A DNA stretch of 64,000 bases from Flavisphingopyxis sp963800335 (GCA_963800335.1 CAWDAN010000001.1:558001-622000), one strand, 5' to 3'. Positions 31,665 through 40,888 are shown, counted from the stretch's first letter. Program-made: numbers and translations. Notes: generated by a model from the letters alone, not told the origin.

Positions 31665-33069
31665 ATGGCGGATACTCCTGAGGCAAATGCGATGTGGGGC
31701 GGCCGGTTCGCCGACGGCCCGTCGGCGGTGATGCGTGAGATTAACGCCTCGATCCCTGCCGACAAGCGCTTATGGCGCCAGGACATCGCGGCGAGCCAGG
31801 CGCACGCCCGGATGCTGGTCGCGCAGGGCATCATTTCATCGGCCGACGGCGAGGCGATCCTCGGCGGCCTCGACACGATCGCGAGCGAATATGCCGAGCA
31901 CGGCATCGTCGAGGATTTCGCGCTCGAAGACATCCACATGCATGTCGAGGCCCGCCTCACCGAATTGATCGGCGAAGCGGCGGGCCGGCTGCACACCGCG
32001 CGGTCGCGCAACGACCAGGTTGCGACCGATTTCCGCCTGTGGGTGCGCGACGCGATCGACCAGGTCGATGCCGGGATCAGCGCCTTCCAGCGCGCGCTGG
32101 TCGCGCGCGCCGACGAACATGCCGCCGCGCCGATGCCGGGTTTCACCCATTTGCAGGCGGCGCAGCCGGTGACGCTGGGGCATCATCTGATGGCCTATTA
32201 CGAGATGGCGGCGCGCGACCGTTCGCGCTTTGCCGATGCGCGCGCCCGGCTCAACCGCTGCCCGCTCGGCTCGGCGGCGCTCGCGGGGACGAGCTTCCCG
32301 CTCGATCGCGCTGCGGTCGCGAGCGAGCTGGGATTCGATGCGCCGACCGACAATTCGCTCGACGCCGTGTCCGACCGCGATTTCGCGCTCGATTTCCTGA
32401 TGGCGGCAACGCAGACGTCGCTCCACCTGTCGCGGCTCGCCGAAGAGATGATCATCTGGGCATCGCAGCCATACGGGTTCGTCACGCTGTCCGACAGCTT
32501 CTCGACCGGCAGCTCGATCATGCCGCAAAAGCGCAATCCCGACGCCGCCGAGCTCGTCCGGGGGCATAGCGGGCGGATCGCGGGCTGCATGACCGCGCTG
32601 GTCATGACGATGAAGGGCCTGCCGCTGGCCTATGCCAAGGACATGCAGGACGACAAGCCGCCGGTGTTCGAAGCCTATGACCTGCTCGCTTTGTCGCTCG
32701 CGGCGATGACCGGGATGGTCGCCGAATGCACTTTCGAGACCGACACGGATGGCCGAAATGGCGACGACCGGCCACGCTACCGCGACCGACCTGGCCGACT
32801 GGCTGGTGCGCGAGGCGGGGGTGCCGTTTCGCGAGGCGCATCACATCGTCGGGCGCGTCGTGCGCGCCGCCGAAGAGCGCGGCGCGACGCTCGAACAGTT
32901 GGATGCCGAGACGCTGGCTGCTATCGATACGCGCCTGACCGGATCGGCGCGCGATGCGCTGGGACTGGCGGGCTCGCTCGCCAGCCGGACGAGCCACGGT
33001 GGCACCGCGCCGAGCGAGGTCGCCAAGCGGGTCGCGCAGGCGCGCGAAGCCCTGCGAATGGAGCGCTGA
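31665..33069 (+). pseudogene. argH: Argininosuccinate lyase, frameshifted as read
   Basis: The last enzyme of arginine synthesis, cleaving argininosuccinate to arginine and fumarate. The first ~360 residues are typical: MWGGRFADGPSAVMREIN, HTARSRNDQVATDFRLW, PGFTHLQAAQPVTLGHH, and the fumarase-superfamily signature TGSSIMPQKRNPDAAELVRG. After ECTFETD the frame fails at about 32744-32748, and MAEMATTGHATATDLADWLV continues in another frame to REALRMER. Total length after repair is about 467, normal for the family. Since arginine synthesis normally needs this gene, a one-base sequence error is likely. Confidence 0.9.
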
Positions 33070-33071
33070 CA

Positions 33072-33317
33072 ATGAGAGCACGAGTGACCCTGGCGACCGT
33101 CGCGGTCCTGACGCTGGCGGCCTGCGGCAACCAGGTCGACCTGCGTCCCAAGGCGGGAGAGACGATGCCCGTTGCGCCTGCGGGTGCGGCCGAAACGCCG
33201 ACCGTCGACGAGCTCATCGAACCCCAGACGCAGGCGCGTCCTCGGCGCAGCGACGACCCGCTGACCAGGTCAGAGGAACGCCAGGACGATCCCTTCGACC
33301 TGCCGCCACCTGGCTGA
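33072..33317 (+). CDS. Small lipoprotein between argH and lysA
   Basis: 81 residues; lipobox LAAC after MRARVTLATVAVLTLAAC. The mature start GNQVDLRPKAGETMP and the proline/aspartate-rich tail DPFDLPPPG fit small alphaproteobacterial lipoproteins found upstream of lysA, reminiscent of the LptM/YifL position next to dapF in enterobacteria. Homology to LptM is uncertain. It lies two bases after argH and three before lysA, so it belongs to the same operon. Confidence 0.85.
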   Translation: MRARVTLATVAVLTLAACGNQVDLRPKAGETMPVAPAGAAETPTVDELIEPQTQARPRRSDDPLTRSEERQDDPFDLPPPG

Positions 33318-33320
33318 CCG

Positions 33321-34580
33321 ATGGACCATTTCTCCTATCGTGACGGCAGGATGTTTGCCGAGGACGTCGCGCTCGACACCATCGCGGCCGAGGTCGGTAC
33401 GCCGGTCTATGTCTATTCGCGCGCCACGCTCGAGCGCCATGCGCGCGTCTTTCGCGAAGGCCTGAGCGGGCTCGGCAAAGTCCATCTCGCCTACGCAATC
33501 AAGGCCAATCCCAATCTCGCGGTGCTGCGCGTGCTCGCCAACATGGGCTATGGCGCCGATGTCGTTTCGGGTGGCGAGCTGGCGCGTGCGCTGGCGGCGG
33601 GCATGCCCGCGCACGACATCGTCTTTTCGGGCGTCGGCAAGACGCGCGAAGAACTGGCTTTTGGCCTCGACAGCGGCATCGGCCAGTTCAACCTCGAGCA
33701 CGAGCCAGAGGGCGTCGCGCTTGCCGAAATCGCGCATCAGCGCGGGCTGCGCGCGCCAGCGGTGTTGCGCGTCAATCCCGATGTCGATGCGGGCACGCAT
33801 GCCAAGATCTCGACCGGCAAGGCCGATAACAAGTTCGGCGTCGCGATCGCCGACGCGCCCGCGATCTATGCGCGGCTCGCGGCACTGCCCGGCCTCGCGC
33901 TGCGCGGCGTGGCGATCCATATCGGCAGCCAGCTCGGTGACCTTGCGCCGCTCGAAACCGCTTATGCCTCGGTCGGGCGGCTGATCGCCGAGTTGCGCGC
34001 CGCCGGTCACGAAATCAGCCATGTCGATCTCGGCGGCGGGCTCGGCGTGCCGTACCGCGAAGGCGAGAGCTTGCCGAGCCCCGCCGATTACGGAGCGATG
34101 GTCACGCGCGCGACCAAGGGCTGGGATGTCGAGCTGATGTTCGAACCGGGCCGGGTGATTGCGGGCAATGCCGGGGTGCTGCTGACCAAGGTGCTGTGGG
34201 TCAAGCCGGGGGTGCGCCATCCCTATGTCATCGTCGATGCGGCGATGAACGACCTTGCCCGACCCGCGCTTTATGACGCGTGGCACGATTTCGCGGCGGT
34301 CGCGCCGAGCGGCGAGCGGATGATCGCCAACATTGCGGGGCCGGTCTGCGAAAGCGGCGATACCTTTGCGATGGCGCGCGACATCGACGCGGTCGGCGAG
34401 GGCGATCTGGCGGTATTCCGCACCGCCGGCGCCTATGGCGCGACGATGGCGAGCACGTACAACAGCCGGGCGCTGGTCCCCGAAGTGTTGGTCGACGGGG
34501 ATCGCTATGCGGTCGTCGCCGATCGCATAGCGGCGCAGACGATCATGGGCGCCGAGCGCGTTCCGGACTGGCTTGCTTAG
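33321..34580 (+). CDS. lysA: Diaminopimelate decarboxylase
   Basis: 419 residues, standard length. A PLP-dependent enzyme converting meso-diaminopimelate to L-lysine. The PLP lysine lies in VHLAYAIKANPNLAVL, the glycine-rich phosphate site in HVDLGGGLGVPY, the substrate motif in FEPGRVIAGNAGVLL, and the other-subunit cysteine in ANIAGPVCESGDTFA. It follows argH and the small lipoprotein gene with almost no gap, and its stop overlaps the convergent thioesterase gene. Confidence 0.97.
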   Translation: MDHFSYRDGRMFAEDVALDTIAAEVGTPVYVYSRATLERHARVFREGLSGLGKVHLAYAIKANPNLAVLRVLANMGYGADVVSGGELARALAAGMPAHDIVFSGVGKTREELAFGLDSGIGQFNLEHEPEGVALAEIAHQRGLRAPAVLRVNPDVDAGTHAKISTGKADNKFGVAIADAPAIYARLAALPGLALRGVAIHIGSQLGDLAPLETAYASVGRLIAELRAAGHEISHVDLGGGLGVPYREGESLPSPADYGAMVTRATKGWDVELMFEPGRVIAGNAGVLLTKVLWVKPGVRHPYVIVDAAMNDLARPALYDAWHDFAAVAPSGERMIANIAGPVCESGDTFAMARDIDAVGEGDLAVFRTAGAYGATMASTYNSRALVPEVLVDGDRYAVVADRIAAQTIMGAERVPDWLA

Positions 34581-34978
34581 GCGCTTGCGGCGCCCGCTAG
34601 CAAAAAGTTGATGTGCGCGCGGGCGATCAGGCGATCCTCGTCGTCCTGCCACGCGACGACGTCGATATTGGCGATCCGCTGTCCGAGCCGTCCGACGGTG
34701 CCGCGCGCATAGGTCATCGCCTCGCGCCCGCCGCGCATGAAGTCGATCGTCATGTTGATCGGCTTGATCCGGGGCTGCGGATCGAGATCGGCGATCGCCA
34801 GTTCGAGCGAGGCGAACGCGGCAAGTTCCAGCAGTCCGGCGATTGCGCCGCCGTGGAGAAATCCGGGTCGGCCGAGCACCTGGCCACCGAACGGCATCAT
34901 CAGCGTTGCGCGGCTGTCGGCGGGCGCGAGCGTGACACCGAGCAGATCGGCATAGGGTGGCAGCTTTCGCATCGTCAC
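34577..34978 (-). CDS. PaaI-family hotdog thioesterase
   Basis: 133 residues from a GTG that overlaps the stop of the upstream thioesterase gene (GTGA); an ATG two codons later is also possible. Hotdog-fold features: GRPGFLHGGAIAGLLELAAF with the catalytic-type HGG motif, and INMTIDFMRGGREAMTYARG. It hydrolyses an acyl-CoA or aryl-CoA thioester. It forms a coupled pair with the next gene upstream. Confidence 0.9.
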   Translation of the reverse strand: MTMRKLPPYADLLGVTLAPADSRATLMMPFGGQVLGRPGFLHGGAIAGLLELAAFASLELAIADLDPQPRIKPINMTIDFMRGGREAMTYARGTVGRLGQRIANIDVVAWQDDEDRLIARAHINFLLAGAASA

Positions 34979-35439
34979 AGCGCCCAGGCCGGGCCGGTGA
35001 ACATGAAGGTGCCGGCGCAGTGCGCGACGGGATCATCGGCGTCGCCGTCGTGCGCGATGCCGCGAACGAATGCGATCGAACGCGTCAGGCGATAGCATTC
35101 GCCGCGCCCAATGACGTCGCGCCCGCTGCCCGCCGGGCGGATATAGTCGATCCGGAAATCGAGCGTCGCCTGCGGGCGGAACGCCGCCATCTTGCGCCAG
35201 ATCGCGAGGCTGGTGGCATTGTCCATCAGCGTGAAGATCGGCCCCGAAGCCATCAGTCGCGCCTCTTCGTCGCCGATCAGCGCATCGCGCCACGGCAGCC
35301 GCAGTTCGACCCAGTCATCGGCCGCGCCGTGCCACTGGAGGTCGAGCGCGCCGTTATGCCCGACCGCGCCCATCCGCTTGAAAAAGCGCTCGGCGTCGAA
35401 CGCGGACGGCGATTCGGGGGAGGGAGGGGATACGGTCAT
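34975..35439 (-). CDS. PaaI-like hotdog thioesterase
   Basis: 154 residues. DEEARLMASGPIFTLMDNATSLAIWR and the following TLDFRIDYIRPA fit the hotdog thioesterase fold, although the HGG motif is replaced by a GPIFTLMDN variant as in many PaaI relatives. The start is the ATG giving MTVSPPSPES; an ATG eight codons upstream (MSGLPLRV) is an alternative and neither has a clear ribosome site. It is divergent from the acyl-CoA synthetase operon. Confidence 0.85.
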   Translation of the reverse strand: MTVSPPSPESPSAFDAERFFKRMGAVGHNGALDLQWHGAADDWVELRLPWRDALIGDEEARLMASGPIFTLMDNATSLAIWRKMAAFRPQATLDFRIDYIRPAGSGRDVIGRGECYRLTRSIAFVRGIAHDGDADDPVAHCAGTFMFTGPAWAL

Positions 35440-35573
35440 TACGCGCAGCGGTAGCCCGGACATCGGGTGATGCCAACATGACGTAAAGGTAATTTCAACT
35501 CGCCCGATGCGGCGACGACCCGCTGACCCACGCGCGCGCTTGACCGCCTCGCATGCGCACAGCAGGATGCGGC

Positions 35574-37097
35574 ATGCATCCAAGCCAGCACGCCGCCACC
35601 CATCCCGACCGACCGGCGGTGATATTTGCCCCGAGCGGCGAGACGATGAGCTATGCAAAGCTCGAGGGACAATCGAACCAGGTGGCGCAGCTGCTGCGCG
35701 CGCGCGGGCTGCAGCGCGGCGATGTCGTTGCAATCGCGCTCGAGAACCTGCCGATCTATTATTCACTGGTATGGGGAGCGCAGCGCGCCGGGCTCTATTT
35801 CGTCTGCATCCCGACGCGGCTGACGAGTGCCGAGATGCGCTACATGATCGAGGACAGTGCGGCCAAGCTGTTGCTGACGGGCGCATCGCTCGCCGAAACC
35901 GTTGCGCCGCTCGCCGCGATTTGTCCGCTGCTGATGTTGGACGGCGCGGCGGCGGGCTATGACGATCTCGGCGCGGCGCTGGAAGCGATGCCGAGCGCGC
36001 CGATCGCCGACGAAAGCGCGGGCACCGACATGCTCTATTCGTCTGGGACGACGGGGCGGCCCAAGGGCATTCGCGTCGCCTTGCCCGACGATCCCGACAT
36101 TAGCGCGACGCCGGTGCTCGAGATGCTCGCGCGCGGCCTCTACGGCTTTGTCGAGGAGATGGTCTATCTGTCGCCGTCGCCGCTCTATCACGCCGCGCCG
36201 CTGCGCTGGTCGATGACGGTGCACCGCGTCGGCGGAACGGTCGTCCTGATGGACAAGTTCGACGCCGCCGAAGCGCTCGCGGCAATCGAGCGCTATTGCG
36301 TGACGCACGCGCAGTTCGTTCCGACGCATTTCGTCCGTATTCTCAAGCTGTCCGAGGCGGAGCGCGCGGCGCACGACGCGTCGAGCCTGCGCTGTGCGAT
36401 CCACGCTGCTGCGCCGTGCCCGGTGCCGGTCAAGCGCGCGATGATCGATTACTGGGGGCCGGTCGTGTTCGAATATTATGCCGGCTCCGAAGGCAACGGC
36501 ATGACCGCGATCAATTCGACCGAATGGCTCGAACGGCCGGGGTCGGTCGGGCGCGCGATGCACGGCATCGTCCATATCTGCGACGAGGATGGCAACGAGC
36601 TGCCGGTCGGCGAAACGGGGCTGGTGTATTTCGAGAGCCCGACGCCGTTCGCCTATCACAACGATCCCGAAAAGACGCGCGCCAGCCAGAACGCCAAGGG
36701 CTGGTCGACATTGGGTGATGTCGGACGGCTCGACGAGGCGGGCTATCTCTACCTCACCGACCGGAAGAGCTACATGATCATCTCGGGCGGGGTGAACATC
36801 TATCCGCGCGAAATCGAGGACCGCATCATCGTCCACCCCGCGGTCGACGATGTCGCGGTAATCGGGGTGGCCGATGACGACATGGGCGAGCGCGTCGTCG
36901 CAGTCGTCCAGCCGGCGCCCGGGGTCGCGGGCGACGATGCGCTGGCCGAAGAACTCGAAGCCTGGTGCCGCGCCGAGCTGGCCGGGTACAAGGTGCCGCG
37001 CCGGTTCGATTTCCGCGACAGCCTGCCGCGCCATGCGACGGGCAAATTATACAAACGCCTGCTCGTCGACGAATATCGCGCCAGGGAGGCCCCATGA
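35574..37097 (+). CDS. Acyl-CoA synthetase (AMP-forming)
   Basis: 507 residues of the ANL superfamily. The P-loop is MLYSSGTTGRPKGI, the A5 region YYAGSEGNGMT, the hinge aspartate region YLTDRKSYMIISGGVNIYP and the C-terminal lysine motif LPRHATGKLYKR. AGGA six bases before the chosen ATG supports it. It activates a fatty or other carboxylic acid to its CoA ester. The stop overlaps the start of the enoyl-CoA hydratase gene, so the two act in one pathway. Confidence 0.93.
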   Translation: MHPSQHAATHPDRPAVIFAPSGETMSYAKLEGQSNQVAQLLRARGLQRGDVVAIALENLPIYYSLVWGAQRAGLYFVCIPTRLTSAEMRYMIEDSAAKLLLTGASLAETVAPLAAICPLLMLDGAAAGYDDLGAALEAMPSAPIADESAGTDMLYSSGTTGRPKGIRVALPDDPDISATPVLEMLARGLYGFVEEMVYLSPSPLYHAAPLRWSMTVHRVGGTVVLMDKFDAAEALAAIERYCVTHAQFVPTHFVRILKLSEAERAAHDASSLRCAIHAAAPCPVPVKRAMIDYWGPVVFEYYAGSEGNGMTAINSTEWLERPGSVGRAMHGIVHICDEDGNELPVGETGLVYFESPTPFAYHNDPEKTRASQNAKGWSTLGDVGRLDEAGYLYLTDRKSYMIISGGVNIYPREIEDRIIVHPAVDDVAVIGVADDDMGERVVAVVQPAPGVAGDDALAEELEAWCRAELAGYKVPRRFDFRDSLPRHATGKLYKRLLVDEYRAREAP

Positions 37098-37888
37098 CCG
37101 AGACGTTTCACGATCGCGTAACGATGACATTGAGCGGCGGTGTCGCCGATGTGCGGCTGACGCGCGCCGACAAGCTCAACGCGCTCGACCCCGCGATGTT
37201 CGACGGTATCGAGGCGGTGATCGCACGCCTCTCCGCCGCCGCGGATGTTCGCTGCGTGGTGCTGTCGGGCGAGGGACGCGCGTTCTGCGCCGGGCTCGAC
37301 CTTGCCAGCATGGGCAGCATGGACGCGCCTGCCGACATCATGGAGCGCAGCCACGGCGCCGCCAACATCTTCCAGCACGTCGCCTGGGGCTGGCGGACGT
37401 TGCCGATGCCGGTGATCGCGGCGGTGCAGGGGATCGCCTTTGGCGGCGGGTTGCAGATCATGAGCGGCGCCGACAGCGTGATTGCCGCGCCGGGTACGCG
37501 GCTCGGCGTGATGGAGATCAAATGGGGCATCGTTCCCGACATGGCGGGCTTTGCTTTGTGGAAGGGCCGCGTGCGCGACGACCATCTGCGCGAGCTGGCC
37601 TATACGGGGCGCGAATTCACCGCCGAGGACGGCCTTGCCATGGGCTTCGTCAGCCGGATCGACGACGATCCGCATGGAGCGGCGATGGCGCTGGCGACGC
37701 AGATCGCGGGGCGCAATCCGCATGCAGTGCGGGGAATCAAACGGCTCGCCAACGCGGCGTCAGACAAGGACGCCGACAAGATCCTGCTCAACGAAAGCCA
37801 TGAGCAGCAGCAACTGCTCGGATCGAAGAACCAGATGGAGGCGATCGCGGCGAACATGGGCAAGCGCGCGCCCGACTTCGACGATTGA
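37094..37888 (+). CDS. Enoyl-CoA hydratase/isomerase (crotonase) family protein
   Basis: 264 residues. Oxyanion-hole motifs are GRAFCAGLDLASMG and the downstream IAFGGGLQIMSGAD; MEIKWGIVPDMAG covers the catalytic loop, though the usual glutamate pair of hydratases is only partly kept, so isomerase or other crotonase activity is possible. It is translationally coupled to the acyl-CoA synthetase by an ATGA overlap. Confidence 0.92.
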   Translation: MTETFHDRVTMTLSGGVADVRLTRADKLNALDPAMFDGIEAVIARLSAAADVRCVVLSGEGRAFCAGLDLASMGSMDAPADIMERSHGAANIFQHVAWGWRTLPMPVIAAVQGIAFGGGLQIMSGADSVIAAPGTRLGVMEIKWGIVPDMAGFALWKGRVRDDHLRELAYTGREFTAEDGLAMGFVSRIDDDPHGAAMALATQIAGRNPHAVRGIKRLANAASDKDADKILLNESHEQQQLLGSKNQMEAIAANMGKRAPDFDD

Positions 37889-37894
37889 GGCGGG

Positions 37895-38590
37895 TTAGTC
37901 GAGCAGCGCGAGGAAACGGAGTGCGCTGTTCCATTCGGCGCGTTTGAGCGCCAGCGCCGCGCTGGCCTCGTCGTCGCTGCCCCAGTGGCGTTCCTGCCAA
38001 GCCTCGTCGATCGTCACCGCCGTCCAGCCGGTGTCGCCGTCGATCGCGCGCGCGGCGAGCGCGAGCGCGGTGACGAGCGAGCCGCCGATCGTGACGAGCG
38101 GGTGGAGCGCGGCGAGCCGGTAATCGTCGAGTGCGGCGAGCGCATCGCGCAGTCGGGCGAGCGTTTCGGCGGGCTGCGCAACATGGCGGATGCCGCGGGT
38201 GATTTCGAAGCTGTTGCCGTGAGTCCGTTCGGACCAGTCGAGGATCGGGTTCCACAGCGCCGCCTGCTCGGCCGCCAGCGCGTCGGGTGTCTCGGCACGA
38301 TAGCATAACAGGTCGCTTTCGCCGAACAGCGCGAGCCCGTCGATGAAGCGATCCCGTTCGGGCGCGACGCGGTCGATCGCGGCGTTGGCAAGGCCGGTCA
38401 GCGGCATCGAACGCGGGTCGATGGTATCGCCCTGGTCGTTCCACTCCTTTGCCGCAGCGAGCGCGAGGCCGCGCGTAGGGAGCGTCAGCGGCGTGCGACC
38501 CGGCGTCATCAGAGGCTTGCCGTCGAGGTGGATCGCGAACCCGCCTTGCTCGAAGGGTGCGATCGTTGCCGCGCGATAGAAACGCTTCAT
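37895..38590 (-). CDS. ATP12-family chaperone for F1-ATPase assembly
   Basis: 231 residues. MKRFYRAATIAPFEQGGFAI and LDGKPLMTPGRTPL are typical of the N-terminus of ATP12, and the helical C-terminal domain has EWNDQGDTIDP and LLCYRAETP. In mitochondria ATP12 binds the F1 alpha subunit during assembly; alphaproteobacterial homologues are thought to do the same. The ATG overlaps the stop of the upstream small membrane protein gene. Confidence 0.94.
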   Translation of the reverse strand: MKRFYRAATIAPFEQGGFAIHLDGKPLMTPGRTPLTLPTRGLALAAAKEWNDQGDTIDPRSMPLTGLANAAIDRVAPERDRFIDGLALFGESDLLCYRAETPDALAAEQAALWNPILDWSERTHGNSFEITRGIRHVAQPAETLARLRDALAALDDYRLAALHPLVTIGGSLVTALALAARAIDGDTGWTAVTIDEAWQERHWGSDDEASAALALKRAEWNSALRFLALLD

Positions 38591-38820
38591 GGCCGGTCGG
38601 AGCTTTTCCAGCGCCGCGCGAGGAGCGGAGGAAAGATCAGGACCATCAGGATGCCGATGATGACGATGCCGCCGCCGAGCAGGCGGTCGGCCGAACGTCC
38701 GATCAGCGCGAGTTTCTCACCAAGCAGGAGCAGCCCGACGATCGCGACCGCGACGCCCGAAAAGCGCAGCAGGCCGAGCGTGGCGAAGCGTTGTTTGGCG
38801 AGGCTGTCGTCGTCGATCAT
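38587..38820 (-). CDS. Small two-helix membrane protein
   Basis: 77 residues with two hydrophobic helices (LLRFSGVAVAIVGLLLLGE and GGGIVIIGILMVLIFPPL) and a basic tail RRWKSSD. It lies 10 bases after the pseudouridine synthase gene and overlaps the ATP12 gene by four bases, so it is part of that operon. Conserved small proteins at this place are known in sphingomonads; function unknown. Confidence 0.85.
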   Translation of the reverse strand: MIDDDSLAKQRFATLGLLRFSGVAVAIVGLLLLGEKLALIGRSADRLLGGGIVIIGILMVLIFPPLLARRWKSSDRP

Positions 38821-38830
38821 GGCGCTCTCG

Positions 38831-39997
38831 TCAGGGTTTGCGGCCGCCGGGCGCGGCGGGCTTGCGGCGGGCGGGCTTGGTCGCGTCGGGGCGTTCATTG
38901 CGCGAACGCCTCTCTCCGCGCTTGGCCTTGCGGACCTGCTTGGCGTGCGCCTTGGCGAAGGTCTTTTTCTCGGCGCGCGTTTCCTGCGGCGGCGCGTCCT
39001 CGAACGGAATGTCGCCGACCTGGCGGTCGAAGCCGAGCGCGTCGAGCGTCGCGGCGAAATGCGTCGGCGGTTCAACGGTCACGTCGATTTTCTCGCGGTC
39101 GGGTCCGTCGATCCGGAGGCGGCGCGCGTGGAGGTGAAGCTTGCGGCTGATGCTGCCCGTCAGGAATGCGTCGCGGCCGCCATATTTGCCGTCGCCGACG
39201 ATTGGGTGGCCGATCGCCGCCATGTGGACGCGCAATTGGTGCGTGCGGCCGGTAAACGGCTGCAGTTCGACCCACGAGGCGCGCTTGCCGGCACGGTCGA
39301 TAACGCGATAGCGCGTCTTGGCCGCGGCACCGTTTTCTTCGTCGACGTGCATTTTCTCGCCGCCCGATCCGGGCTGTTTCGACAGCGGCAGGTCAATCAC
39401 GCCGTCGGTCACCGCGGGCAGGCCCATGACGACCGCCCAATAGACCTTGCGCGCACTGCGCGAGGCGAAGTTCTTCGAATAGACCGCCGCGGCGCGTGGG
39501 CTGCGGGCGACGAGCAGCGCGCCCGAAGTATCCTTGTCGAGCCGGTGGACGAGGCGCGGGCGGTGCTCGCTCTCGAACGACAGCGCGTCGAGCAACTGGT
39601 CGACATGTTCGTTGGTGCCGGTGCCGCCCTGGGTGGCGAGGCCGGGGGGCTTGTCGAGGACGAGCGCGTGCCTGGTGCGGTGGACGACGAGGCTGTGCGC
39701 GAATTCTTCCTGATCGGCAGACAGCGGTTCACGGACGCGCGTGGGGCGGTTCGAAGTGGCGGGCGCTTCGGCGGGCGGCACGCGGATCTGCTGGCCCGCG
39801 GCAATCCGCGTCGCCGGGGTCGCGCGCGCGCCGTCGAGGCGCAGCTGCCCAGTCCGTGCCCAGCGCGAGACGACGTTGAACGACGTGTCGGGCAGATGCC
39901 GCTTGAACCAGCGATCGAGGCGAATGCCGTCGTCGTCGGGGGCGATCGTGAACTGGCGAACGTCGTCACTGAACGCAGGGGTCTTGGGGTCGGCCAT
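38831..39997 (-). CDS. RluC/RluD-type pseudouridine synthase with S4 domain
   Basis: 388 residues. An N-terminal S4 RNA-binding domain (GIRLDRWFKRHL, WARTGQLRLDGAR) precedes the catalytic domain with VLDKPPGLATQGGTGT, catalytic aspartate in LVHRLDKDTSGALLV, and LQPFTGRTHQLRVHMA. A ~70-residue basic C-terminal tail (AKAHAKQVRKAKRGERRSRNE) is an extension often seen in sphingomonads. It probably modifies 23S rRNA. Its ATG overlaps the crcB stop. Confidence 0.94.
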   Translation of the reverse strand: MADPKTPAFSDDVRQFTIAPDDDGIRLDRWFKRHLPDTSFNVVSRWARTGQLRLDGARATPATRIAAGQQIRVPPAEAPATSNRPTRVREPLSADQEEFAHSLVVHRTRHALVLDKPPGLATQGGTGTNEHVDQLLDALSFESEHRPRLVHRLDKDTSGALLVARSPRAAAVYSKNFASRSARKVYWAVVMGLPAVTDGVIDLPLSKQPGSGGEKMHVDEENGAAAKTRYRVIDRAGKRASWVELQPFTGRTHQLRVHMAAIGHPIVGDGKYGGRDAFLTGSISRKLHLHARRLRIDGPDREKIDVTVEPPTHFAATLDALGFDRQVGDIPFEDAPPQETRAEKKTFAKAHAKQVRKAKRGERRSRNERPDATKPARRKPAAPGGRKP

Positions 39998-40389
39998 CAG
40001 GCGATGCCTCTCATGAGTGCGAGGCCGAGGAACAGAGCGGCAATGCTGGCGACGACCGAGCCGATCGCATAGCCCGAGGCGAGCAGCAGCTGGCCGCGCT
40101 CGATCATCAACGCGGCCTCGAGGCTGAACGCCGAAAAGGTGGTGAAGCCGCCGAGCAAACCGACGCCGAGGAGAAGGCGCAAGTCGTTCGCCTGGCCGGG
40201 CGCGCCGGTTTCACCGAAGCGGGCAAGCGCGCCGACGAGCAGGCCCATGGCGAGGCCGCCAAGGATGTTGACCGCGAATGTCGCCCACGGCAGCGCGGGT
40301 CCGAGCGCGCCAAGCGCGAGCTTGCCGACGAGGTGGCGCAGGCCGGCACCGAGGCCGCCGCCGAGCATGACAAGGATCAGGGGTTTCAT
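39997..40389 (-). CDS. crcB: Fluoride channel CrcB (Fluc)
   Basis: 130 residues, four membrane helices. Family motifs are GGGLGAGLRHLVG, FAVNILGGLAMGLL with the channel asparagine, and GLLGGFTTFSAFSLE with the fluoride-track phenylalanines. It forms a dual-topology dimer exporting fluoride. No fluoride riboswitch is recognisable in the 99 bases upstream. It heads the crcB-rlu-small protein-ATP12 operon. Confidence 0.95.
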   Translation of the reverse strand: MKPLILVMLGGGLGAGLRHLVGKLALGALGPALPWATFAVNILGGLAMGLLVGALARFGETGAPGQANDLRLLLGVGLLGGFTTFSAFSLEAALMIERGQLLLASGYAIGSVVASIAALFLGLALMRGIA

Positions 40390-40488
40390 GATTCCGCGCT
40401 GGTAGCGACAAATCGCCGTTGTGGGAATGGCGCGCGGTAATCGAGGCGCGCAAGGCGGGTTCGGCGATCGACGGCGGCGCCCGAATAC

Positions 40489-40851
40489 TTAGGAGGGCCG
40501 AGAGCCCATTCGCATCATGACCGATTCGAGCACCGCAGGGTATAGCGCTCGATCGAACTCGCAGCCGCAATCGTTGCCCGCCACCCAGCGCACCGTCGCG
40601 CCGAGCAATTCGAGCCCGGGAAGCGAAATCCAGATCCGCTGACCAATTCCGGGCTGGACATAGCTGGTAAAGCGGCAGCCGGTCGCCGAAACGTCGCGCA
40701 ACGACACCGTCGAGGCCTTGCGGCCGGGTTGGCGGAACGAAATCGACGCCGAAACCAATCGGCGGTTATCGTCTCTCTGTTCGAGACTGGAGCGAGCGGC
40801 CGCCGCGGCGGCGGGCATGTAATCGCTGTTCGGATTTGAGAAGCTAGGCAT
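40489..40851 (-). CDS. PilZ-domain protein
   Basis: 120 residues. It has the beta-barrel part of PilZ: ATGCRFTSYVQPGIGQRIWISLPG and VRWVAGNDCGCEFDRAL. The c-di-GMP-binding arginine motif is present as QRDDNRRLV but without the classical RxxxR spacing clearly kept, and the D/NxSxxG box reads DVSATG. A cytoplasmic c-di-GMP effector or a degenerate relative. It follows another PilZ gene on the same strand by 37 bases. Confidence 0.85.
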   Translation of the reverse strand: MPSFSNPNSDYMPAAAAAARSSLEQRDDNRRLVSASISFRQPGRKASTVSLRDVSATGCRFTSYVQPGIGQRIWISLPGLELLGATVRWVAGNDCGCEFDRALYPAVLESVMMRMGSRPS

Positions 40852-40888
40852 GGTGACCTACTGCCGCAAACCTCTTAAATTGGGGTAT

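Noticed and set aside
38831..39997. Duplication relationship between the two pseudouridine synthase genes
   Set aside because: The two differ in S4 domain, length and tail and belong to different RluA subgroups, so they are ordinary paralogues rather than a recent duplication.
40390..40488. A fluoride riboswitch upstream of crcB
   Set aside because: The short upstream gap shows none of the expected pseudoknot-forming sequence that I could recognise.
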